Origin: Luzula sylvatica
Taxonomy: Eukaryota > Streptophyta > Magnoliopsida > Poales > Juncaceae
DNA: 64,000 bases
Direction: 5' to 3'
NCBI GenBank assembly: GCA_946800325.1
Contig: OX326957.1
Span: forward strand, 56,274,977-56,338,976
The notes under the pieces are model-generated. The model was not told the origin of the DNA. It made no database searches and saw only the letters and a list, made by a program, of their open reading frames with translations. A program made the position numbers and the translations under genes. Positions within the stretch are counted from its first letter, which is position 1; each line of letters starts with the position of its first letter. Positions 53,701 to 63,412 of this stretch are shown in pieces.

Positions 53701-54299
53701 TTCTTAGTGTTTGTAAAATTTGGTGTAAACTTATGTAGTAAAAGATACAATACAAATGATCTTAAAACACATTATTTGAACTCCTCAAAGCGTAAAAATC
53801 TTGTTTTGAATCGAAAAACAAACTTTCTTAGTGTTTGTGAAATTTGGTGAAAAGTTATGTAGTAAAAGATATGATACAAATGATCTAAAAACACGTTATT
53901 TGAACTCCTGAAAACGTTAAAATCTTGTTTTGAATCGAAAAACAAACTTTCTTAGTGTTTGTGAAATTTGGTGAAAAGTTATGTAGTAAAAGATACGATA
54001 CAAATAATCTAAAAACACGTTATTTGAACTCCTCAAAGCGTTAAAATCTTGTTTTGAATCGAAAAACAAACTTTCTTAGTGTTTGTAAAATTTGGTGAAA
54101 AGTTATGTAGTAAAAGATACCATACAAATGATCTTAAAACACATTATTTGAACTCCTCAAAGCGTTAAAATCTTGTTTTGAATCGAAAAACAAACTTTCG
54201 TAGTGTTTGTAAAATTTGGTGAAAAGTTATGTAGTAAAAGATACGATACAAATGATCTAAAAACACGTTATTTGAACTCATGAAAGCGTTAAAATCAAA
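51574..54299 (+). repeat. + stretch between I6 and I7
   Basis: Tandem + monomers, no gene. The first 2 kb copy 44258-46200; AAACATTATTAG near 52583 is a private change in the CTTTATTAG lineage. From about 53500 the sequence follows 32100-32913 instead, so a change of template or exchange point lies between about 53470 and 53720. Confidence 0.82.
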
Positions 54300-55890
54300 G
54301 AAAGTTTGTTTTTCGATTCAAAACAAGATTTTAACGCTTTGAAGAGTTCAAATAACGTGTTTTTAGATCGTTTGTATCGTATATTTTAATACATAAATTT
54401 TCCCCAAATTTCACAAACACTAAGAAAATTTGTTTTTCGATTAAAAACATGATTTTAACGCTTTGAGGAGTTCAAATAACGTGTTTTTAGATCATTTGTA
54501 TCGTATCTTTTACTACATAATTTTTCACCAAATTTCACAAGCACTAAGAAAGTTTGTTTTTCGATTCAAAACTAGATTTTAACGCTTTGAGGAGTTCAAA
54601 TAACGTGTTTTTAGATCATTTGTATCGTATCTTTTAATACATAACTTTTCACCAAATTTCACAAACACTAAGAAAGTTTGTTTTTCGATTCAAAACAAGA
54701 TTTTAACGCTTTGAGGTGTTCAAATAACGTGTTTTTAGATCATTTGTATTGTATCTTTTACTACATAACTTTTCACCAAATTTCACCAACACTAAGAAAG
54801 TTTATTTTTCGATTCAAAACAAGATTTTAACGCTTTGAGGTGTTCAAATAACGTGTTTTTAGATCATTTGTATCGTATATTTTACTTCATAACTTTTCAC
54901 CAAATTTCACAAACACTAAGAAAATTTGTTTTTAGATTCAAAACAAGATTTTAACGCTTTGAGGAGTTCAAATAACGTGTTTTTAGATTATTTGTATCGT
55001 ATCATTTACTACATATCTTTTTACCAAATTTCACAAACTCTATGAAAATTTGTTTTTCGATTCAAAACAAGATTTTAACGCTTTGAGGAGTTCAAATAAC
55101 GTGTTTTTAGATCATTTGTATCGTATCTTTTACTACATAACTTTTCACCAAATTTCACAAACACTAAGAAAGTTTGTTTTTCGATTCAAAACAAGATTTT
55201 AACGCTTTGAGGAGTTCAAATAATGTGTTTTTATATCATTTGTATCGTATCTTTTACTACATAACTTTTCACCAAATTTTACAAACACAAAGAAAGTTTG
55301 TTTTTCGATTCAAAACAAGATTTTAACGCTTTGAGGAGTTCAAATAACGTGTTTTTAGATCATTTGTATCGTATCTTTTACTACATAACTTTTCACCAAA
55401 TTTCACATACACTAAGAAAGTTTTTTTTTAGATTCAAAACAAGATTTTAACGTTTTCAGGAGTTCAAAAAACGTGTTTTTAGATCATTTGTATCGTATCT
55501 TTTACTACATAACTTTTCACCAAATTTCACAAACTCTTTGAAAGTTTGTTTTTAGATTCAAAACAAGATTTTAACGCTTTGAGGAGTTCAAATAATGTGT
55601 TTTTATATCATTTGTATCGTATCCTTTACTACATAACTTTTCACCAAATTTCACAAACTCTAAAACAAGATTTTAACGCTTTGAGGAGTTCAAATAACGT
55701 GTTTTTAGATCATTTGTATCGTACCTTTTACTACATAACTTTTCACCAAATTTCACAAACAGTAAGAAAGTTTGTTTTCAGATTCAAAACAAGATTTTAA
55801 CGCTTTGAGGAGTTCAAATAACGTGTTTTTAGATCATTTGTATCGTATCCTTTACTACATAACTTTTTACCAAATTTCACAAACTCTATG
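54300..55890 (-). repeat. Inverted block I7 (1591 bp)
   Basis: Both standard junctions are present. It has the GAGGTGTTC monomers like I3 and I4 and the 102-bp monomer near 55661, but lacks the TTTCATGAG (reverse X) monomer. Private variants are TTTGTATTGTATC near 54742, CACATACAC near 55404 and ACTCTTTGAAAG near 55532. The start is collinear with I3 at an offset of about 21386 bp. Confidence 0.92.
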
Positions 55891-56156
55891 TTTTGCATCG
55901 AAAAACAATCTTTCTTAGTGTTTGTGAAATTTGGTGAAAAGTTATGTAGTAAAAGATACGACACAAATGATCTTAAAACACGTTATTTGAGCTGCTCAGA
56001 GCGTTAAAAGCTTGTTTTGAATCCAAAAACAGACTTTCTTAGTGTTTGCGAAATTTGGTGAAAAGTTATGTAGTAAAAGATACGATACAAATAATCAAAA
56101 AACACGTTATTTGAACTCCTCAAAGCGTTTCGATCATGTTTTGAATCGAAAAACAA

Positions 56157-56808
56157 ACTTTCTTAGTGTTTGTGAAATTTGGTGAAAAATTATGTAGTAA
56201 AAGATACGATACAAATGATCTAAAAACACGTTATTTGAACTCTTCAAAGCGTTAAAATCTTGTTTTGAATCGAAAAACAAACTTTCTTAGTGTTTGTGAA
56301 ATTTGGTGAAAAGATATGTAGTAAAAGATACGATACAAATGATCTAAAAACACGTTATTTGAACTCCTCAAAGCGTTGGAGGAGTTCAAATAACATGTTT
56401 TTAGATCATTTGTATCGTATCTTTTACTACATAACTTTTCACCAAATTTCACAAACACTAAGAAAGTTTGTTTTTCGATTCAAAAAATGATTTCAACGCT
56501 TTGAGGAATTCAAATAACGTGTTTTTAGATCATTTGTATCGTATCTTTTACTACATAACTTTTCACCAAATTTCACAAACACTAAGAAAGTTTGTTTTTA
56601 GTGTTTGTGAAATTTGGTGAAAAGTTATGTAGTAAAAGGTACGATACAAATGATCAAAAAACACGTTATTTGAGCTCCTCAAAGCATAAAAATCTTGTTT
56701 TGAATCGAAAAACAAACTTTCTTAGTGTTTGTGAAATTTGGTGAAAATTTATGTAGTAAAAGATACGATACAAATGATCTAAAAACACGTTATTTGAACA
56801 CCTAAAAG
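56157..56808. repeat. Double palindrome 5 (centres 56374 and 56591)
   Basis: This is the last copy of the two-centre structure. At the second centre the right arm reads TTTTTAGTG instead of TTCTTAGTG. The same T is found near 63418, where the left arm is absent. GAAAAGATATG near 56309 is private. Confidence 0.9.
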
Positions 56809-57179
56809 CGTTAAAATCTTGTTTTGAATCGAAAAACAAACTTTCTTTGTGTTTGTGAAATTTGGTGAAAAGTTATGTAGTAAAAGATACGATACAAATG
56901 ATCTAAAAACACGTTATTTGAACACCTCAAAGCGTTAAAATCTTGTTTTGAATCGAAAAACAAACTTTCTTAGTGTTTGTGAAATTTGGTGAAAAGTTAT
57001 GTATTAAAAGATACGATACAAATGATCTAAAAACACATTATTTGAACTCCTCAAAGCGTTAAAATCTTGTTTTGAATCGAAAAACAAACTTTCTTAGTGT
57101 TTGTGAAATTTGGTGAAAAATTATGTAGTAAAAGATACGATAAAAATGATAAAAAACACGTTATTTGAACTCCTCAAAG
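56592..57179 (+). repeat. 6821-bp superunit, start of copy 1
   Basis: The sequence from the second palindrome centre onward recurs at 63413-64000 at a spacing of 6821 bp (55 monomers): GCATAAA at 56684 and 63505. The window ends while the match is still running, so the full extent of copy 2 is unknown. Confidence 0.8.
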
Positions 57180-59298
57180 CGTTAAAATCTTGTTTTGAAT
57201 CTAAAAACAAACTTTCATAGAGTTTGTGAAATTTGGTGAAAAGTTATATAGTAAAAGGTACGATACAAATGATCTAAAAACGCGTTATTTGAATCCCCAA
57301 AGCGTTAAAATCTTGTTTTGAATCGAAAAACAAAATTTCTTAGTGTTTGTGAAATTTGGTGAAAAGTTATGTTTTAAAAGATACGATACAAATGATCTAA
57401 AAACACGTTATTTGAACTCCTGAAAACATTAAAAATCTTGTTTTGAATCGAAAAACAAACTTTCTTGGTGTTTGTGAAATTTGGTGAAAAGTTACGTAGT
57501 AAAAGATACGATACAAATAATCTAAAAACACGTTATTTGAACTCCTCAAAGCGTTAAAATCTTGTTTTGAATCGAAAAACAAACTTTCTTAGTGTTTGTA
57601 AAATTTGGTGAAAAGTTATGTAGTAAAAGATACAGTACAAATGATCTTAAAACACATTATTTGAACTACTCAAAGCGTAAAAATCTTCTTTTGAATTGAA
57701 AAACAAACTTTCGTAGTGTTTGTGAAATTTGGTGAAAAGTTATGTAGTAAATGATACGATACAAATGATCTAAAAACACGTTATTTGAACTCCTCAAAGC
57801 GTTAAGATCATGTTTTGAATCGAAATACAAACTTTCTTAGTGTTTGTGAAATTTGGTGAAAAGTTATGTAGTAAAAGATACGATACAAATTATCTAAAAA
57901 CTCGTTATTTGAACTCCTCAAAGCGTTAAAATCTTGTTTTGAACCGAAAAACAAACTTTCTTAGTGTTTGTGAAATTTGGTGAAAAGTTATGTAGTAAAA
58001 GATACGATACAAATGATCTAAAAACACGTTATTTGAACTCCTGAAAACGTTAAAATCTTGTTTTGAATCGAAAAACAAACTTTCTTAGTGTTTGTGAAAT
58101 TTGGTGAAAAGTTATGTAGTAAAAGATACGATACAAATAATCTAAAAACACGTTATTTGAACTCCTCAAAGCGTTAAAATCTTGTTTTGAATCGAAAAAC
58201 AAAATTTCTTAGTGTTTGTAAAATTTGGTGAAAAGTTATGTAGTAAAAGATACAATACAAATGATCTTAAAACACATTATTTGAACTCCTCAAAGCGTAA
58301 AAATCTTGTTTTGAATCGAAAAACAAACTTTCTTAGTGTTTGTGAAATTTGGTGAAAAGTTATGTAGTAAAAGATACGATACAAATGATCTAAAAACACG
58401 TTATTTGAACTCCTCAAAGCGTTAAAATCTTGTTTTGAATCGAAAAACAAACTTTCTTAGTGTTTGTGAAATTTGGTGAAAAGTTATGTAGTAAAAGATA
58501 CGATACAAATGATCTAAAAACACGTTATTTGAACTCCTGAAAACGTTAAAATCTTGTTTTGAATCGAAAAACAAACTTTCTTAGTGTTTGTGAAATTTGG
58601 TGAAAAGTTATGTAGTAAAAGATACGATACAAATAATCTAAAAATACGTTATTTGAACTCCTCAAAGCGTTAAAATCTTGTTTTGAATCGAAAAACAAAC
58701 TTTCTTAGTGTTTGTAAAATTTGGTGAAAAGTTATGTAGTAAAAGATACAATACAAATGATCTTAAAACACATTATTTGAACTCCTCAAAGCATAAAAAT
58801 CTTGTTTTGAATCGAAAAACAAACTTTCTTAGTGTTTGTGAAATTTGGTGAAAAGTTATGTAGTAAAAGATATGATACAAATGATCTAAAAACACGTTAT
58901 TTGAACTCCTGAAAACGTTAAAATCTTGTTTTGAATCGAAAAACAAACTTTCTTAGTGTTTGTGAAATTTGGTGAAAAGTTATGTAGTAAAAGATACGAT
59001 ACAAATAATCTAAAAACACGTTATTTGAACTCCTCAAAGCGTTAAAATGTTGTTTTGAATCGAAAAACAAACTTTCTTAGTGTTTGTAAAATTTGGTGAA
59101 AAGTTATGTAGTAAAAGATACCATACAAATGATCTTAAAACACATCATTTGAACTCCTCAAAGCGTTAAAATCTTGTTTTGAATCGAAAAACAAATTTTC
59201 GTAGTGTTTGTAAAATTTGGTGAAAAGTTATGTAGTAAAAGATAGGATACAAAAGATCTAAAAACACGTTATTTGAACTCATGAAAGCGTTAAAATCA
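56595..59298 (+). repeat. + stretch between I7 and I8
   Basis: Tandem + monomers, no gene. It begins with a distinctive set: GATCAAAAAACACG, GAGCTCCTCAAAGCATAAAAATC, GAAAATTTATG and GAACACCTAAAAGCG. The set recurs 6821 bp later at the window's end. Other private changes are TTGGTGTTTG near 57466, TTACGTAG near 57492 and TCTTCTTTTGAATTG near 57683. It ends with an X-like monomer (GATAGGATACAAAAGATC). Confidence 0.83.
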
Positions 59299-59450
59299 AA
59301 GAAAGTTTGTTTTTCGATTCAAAACAAGATTTTAACGCTTTGAAGAGTTCAAATAACGTGTTTTTAGATCGTTTGTATCGTATATTTTACTACATAACTT
59401 TTCACCAAATTTCACAAACACTAAGAAAGATTGTTTTTCGATGCAAAACA
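59299..59450 (-). repeat. Inverted block I8, two fused block ends (152 bp)
   Basis: From 59299 to about 59389 this is the standard left end of an inverted block (GAAGAGTTC, GATCGTTTG, TATATTTTA). At about 59390 it changes to ACTACATAACTTTTCACC and continues through AAAGATTGTTTTTCGATGC. That is the reverse complement of the right-hand flank of the other blocks (GCATCGAAAAACAATCTTT). The + strand then resumes with TAGAGTTTG, the reverse complement of the usual right junction CTCTATG. Most of a block has therefore been turned round with its flank. Confidence 0.87.
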
Positions 59451-60420
59451 TAGAGTTTGTGAAATTTGGTAAAAAGTTATGTAGTAAAGGATACGATACA
59501 AATGATCTAAAAACACGTTATTTGAACTCCTCAAAGCGTTAAAATCTTGTTTTGAATCTGAAAACAAACTTTCTTAGTGTTTGTGAAATTTGGTGAAAAG
59601 TTATGTAGTAAAAGGTACGATACAAATGATCCAAACACACGTTATTTGAACTCCTCAAAGCGTTCAAATCTTGTTTTGAATCGAAAAACAAACTTTCTTA
59701 GTGTTTGTGAAATTTGGTGAAAAGTTATGTAGTAAAAGATACGATACAAATGATCTAAAAACACGTTTTTTGAACTCCTGAAAACGTTAAAATCTTGTTT
59801 TGAATCTAAAAAAAAACTTTTTTAGTGTTTGTGAAATTTGGTGAAAAGTTATGTAGTAAAAGATACGATACAAATGATCTAAAAACACGTTATTTGAACT
59901 CCTCAAAGCGTTAAAATCTTGTTTTGAATCGAAAAACAAACTTTCTTTGTGTTTGTAAAATTTGGTGAAAAGTTATGTAGTAAAAGATACGATACAAATG
60001 ATCTAAAAACACATTATTTGAACTCCTCAAAGCGTTAAAATCTAGTTTTGAATCGAAAAACAAACTTTCTAAGTGTTTGTAAAATTTGGTGAAAAGTTAT
60101 GTAGTAAAAGATACGATACAAATGATCTTAAAACACATTATTTGAACTCCTCAAAGCGTTAAAATCTTGTTTTGAATCGAAAAACTAACTTTCGTAGTGT
60201 TTGTAAAATTTGGTGAAAAGTTATGTAGTAAAAGATACGATAGAAATGATCTAAAAACACGTTATTTGAACTCATGAAAGCGTTAAAATCATGTTTTGAA
60301 TCGAAAAACAATCTTTCTTAGTGTTTGTGAAATTTGGTGAAAAGTTATGTAGTAAAAGATACGATACAAATGATCTAAAAACACGTTATTTGAACTCCTC
60401 AAAGCGTTAAAAATCTTGTT
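59390..60420 (+). repeat. Re-inverted copy of an inverted block
   Basis: Read backwards, this stretch is collinear with the right part of I4 (about 38130-39280), with about three monomers missing. In order it has AAAGGATACG, GAATCTGAAAAC, GGTACG with GATCCAAA and GCGTTCAAATC, ACGTTTTTTG with CTGAAAACG, GAATCTAAAAAAAAAC, CTTTGTG with TTTGTAAAATTT, CTAGTTTTG, GATCTTAAAACACATT, ACTAACTTTCG with GATAGAAATGATC, CATGAAAGCG and AACAATCTTTC. Each is the reverse complement of an I4 marker. Positions 59390-59450 of this stretch read as inverted monomers because they come from the + flank. Confidence 0.85.
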
Positions 60421-61300
60421 TTGAATCGAAAAACAAACTTTCTTAGTGTTTGTGAAATTTGGTGAAAAGTTATGTATTAAAAGATACGATACAAATGATC
60501 TAAAAACACGTTATTTGAACTCCTGAAAACGTTAAAATCTTGTTTTGAATCGAAAAACAAACTTTCTTAGTGTTTGTGAAATTTGGTGAAAAGTTATGTA
60601 GTAAAAGATACGATACAAATAATCTAAAAACACGTTATTTGAACTCCTCAAAGCGTTAAAATTTTGTTTTGAATCGAAAAACAAACTTTCTTAGTGTTTG
60701 TAAAATTTGGTGAAAAGTTATGTAGTAAAAGATACGATACAAATGATCTAAAAACATATTATTTGAACTCCTCAAAGCGTAAAAATCTTGTTTTGAATCG
60801 AAAAATAAACTTTCTTAGTGTTTGTGAAATTTGGTGAAAAGTTATGTAGTAAAAGATACGATACAAATGATCTTAAAACACATTATTTGAACTCCTCAAA
60901 ACGTTAAAATCTTGTTTTGAATCGAAAAACTAACTTTCGTAGTGTTTGTAAAATTTGGTGAAAAGTTATGTAGTAAAAGATACGATAGAAATGATCTAAA
61001 AACACGTTATTTGAACTCATGAAAGCGTTAAAATCATGTTTTGAATCGAAAAACAATCTTTCTTAGTGTTTGTGAAATTTGGTGAAAAGTTATGTAGTAA
61101 AAGATACGATACAAATGATCTAAAAACACGTTATTTGAACTCCTGAAAACGTTAAAATCTAGTTTTGAATCGAAAAACAAACTTTCTTAATGTTTGTGAA
61201 ATTTGGTGAAAAGTTATGTAGTAAAAGATACGATACAAATAATCTAAAAACACGTTATTTGAACTCCTCAAAGCGTTAAAATTTTGTTTTGAATCGAAAA
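60060..61300 (+). repeat. 1241-bp tandem duplication, copy 1 (10 monomers)
   Basis: Anchors CTAACTTTCG at 60185 and 60930 recur at 61426 and 62171 (spacing 1241), and CTAAG at 60069 recurs at 61310. Inside each copy the X-Y monomer pair occurs twice, 745 bp apart and then 496 bp to the next copy, so there is a 6+4 monomer subpattern. The unit amplifies monomers that elsewhere are confined to inverted blocks. Confidence 0.87.
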
Positions 61301-62540
61301 ACAAACTTTCTAAGTGTTTGTAAAATTTGGTGAAAAGTTATGTAGTAAAAGATACGATACAAATGATCTTAAAACACATTATTTGAACTCCTCAAAGCGT
61401 TAAAATCTTGTTTTGAATCGAAAAACTAACTTTCGTAGTGTTTGTAAAATTTGGTGAAAAGTTATGTAGTAAAAGATACGATAGAAATGATCTAAAAACA
61501 CGTTATTTGAACTCATGAAAGCGTTAAAATCATGTTTTGAATCGAAAAACAATCTTTCTTAGTGTTTGTGAAATTTGGTGAAAAGTTATGTAGTAAAAGA
61601 TACGATACAAATGATCTAAAAACACGTTATTTGAACTCCTCAAAGCGTTAAAAATCTTGTTTTGAATCGAAAAACAAACTTTCTTAGTGTTTGTGAAATT
61701 TGGTGAAAAGTTATGTATTAAAAGATACGATACAAATGATCTAAAAACACGTTATTTGAACTCCTGAAAACGTTAAAATCTTGTTTTGAATCGAAAAACA
61801 AACTTTCTTAGTGTTTGTGAAATTTGGTGAAAAGTTATGTAGTAAAAGATACGATACAAATAATCTAAAAACACGTTATTTGAACTCCTCAAAGCGTTAA
61901 AATTTTGTTTTGAATCGAAAAACAAACTTTCTTAGTGTTTGTAAAATTTGGTGAAAAGTTATGTAGTAAAAGATACGATACAAATGATCTAAAAACATAT
62001 TATTTGAACTCCTCAAAGCGTAAAAATCTTGTTTTGAATCGAAAAATAAACTTTCTTAGTGTTTGTGAAATTTGGTGAAAAGTTATGTAGTAAAAGATAC
62101 GATACAAATGATCTTAAAACACATTATTTGAACTCCTCAAAACGTTAAAATCTTGTTTTGAATCGAAAAACTAACTTTCGTAGTGTTTGTAAAATTTGGT
62201 GAAAAGTTATGTAGTAAAAGATACGATAGAAATGATCTAAAAACACGTTATTTGAACTCATGAAAGCGTTAAAATCATGTTTTGAATCGAAAAACAATCT
62301 TTCTTAGTGTTTGTGAAATTTGGTGAAAAGTTATGTAGTAAAAGATACGATACAAATGATCTAAAAACACGTTATTTGAACTCCTGAAAACGTTAAAATC
62401 TAGTTTTGAATCGAAAAACAAACTTTCTTAATGTTTGTGAAATTTGGTGAAAAGTTATGTAGTAAAAGATACGATACAAATAATCTAAAAACACGTTATT
62501 TGAACTCCTCAAAGCGTTAAAATTTTGTTTTGAATCGAAA
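61301..62540 (+). repeat. 1241-bp tandem duplication, copy 2
   Basis: This is a direct repeat of the preceding 1241 bp, sharing GCGTTAAAAATCTTG (near 60409 and 61650), AAACATATT (near 60754 and 61995), GAAAAATAAAC (near 60799 and 62040) and TTTCTTAATG (near 61184 and 62425). It ends as the sequence returns to B, C, D types. Confidence 0.87.
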
Positions 62541-63412
62541 AACAAACTTTCTTAGTGTTTGTAAAATTTGGTGAAAAGTTATGTAGTAAAAGATACAATA
62601 CAAATGATCTTAAAACACATTATTTGAACTCCTCAAAGCGTAAAAATCTTGTTTTGAATCGAAAAACAAACTTTCTTAGTGTTTGTGAAATTTGGTGAAA
62701 AGTTATGTAGTAAAAGATATGATACAAATGATCTAAAAACACGTTATTTGAACTCCTGAAAACGTTAAAATCTTGTTTTGAATCGAAAAACAAACTTTCT
62801 TAGTGTTTGTGAAATTTGGTGAAAAGTTATGTAGTAAAAGATACGATACAAATAATCTAAAAACACGTTATTTGAACTCCTCAAAGCGTTAAAATCTTGT
62901 TTTGAATCGAAAAACAAACTTTCTTAGTGTTTGTAAAATTTGGTGAAAAGTTATGTAGTAAAAGATACCATACAAATGATCTTAAAACACATTATTTGAA
63001 CTCCTCAAAGCGTTAAAATCTTGTTTTGAATCGAAAAACAAACTTTCGTAGTGTTTGTAAAATTTGGTGAAAAGTTATGTAGTAAAAGATATGATACAAA
63101 TGATCTAAAAACACGTTATTTGAACTCATGAAAGCGTTAAAATCTTGTTTTGAATCAAAAAACAAACTTTCTTAGTGTTTGTGAAATTTGGTGAAAAGTT
63201 ATGTATTAAAAGATACGATACAAATGATCTAAAAACGCGTTATTTGAATCCCCAAAGCGTTAAAATCTTGTTTTGAATCGAAAAACAAACTCTCTTAGTG
63301 TTTGTGAAATTTGGTGAAAAGTTATGTAGTAAAAGATATGATACAAATGATCTAAAAACACGTTATTTGAACTCCTGAAAACGTTAAAATCTTGTTTTGA
63401 ATCGAAAAACAA
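62541..63412 (+). repeat. + monomers between the 1241-bp repeat and the final superunit
   Basis: About seven monomers: C, D, B, C with GATACCATAC, X with GATATGATAC, an E/G hybrid (GAATCAAAAAAC, TGTATTAAAAG, AAAACGCG, GAATCCCC) and a D type (CAAACTCTCTTAG). X is followed here by + sequence rather than by an inversion. There is no gene. Confidence 0.8.

Noticed and set aside
57397..57582. 61-codon minus-strand frame
   Set aside because: Satellite translation kept open by a 1-bp insertion (CATTAAAAATC near 57427) that makes one 125-bp monomer; no independent support.
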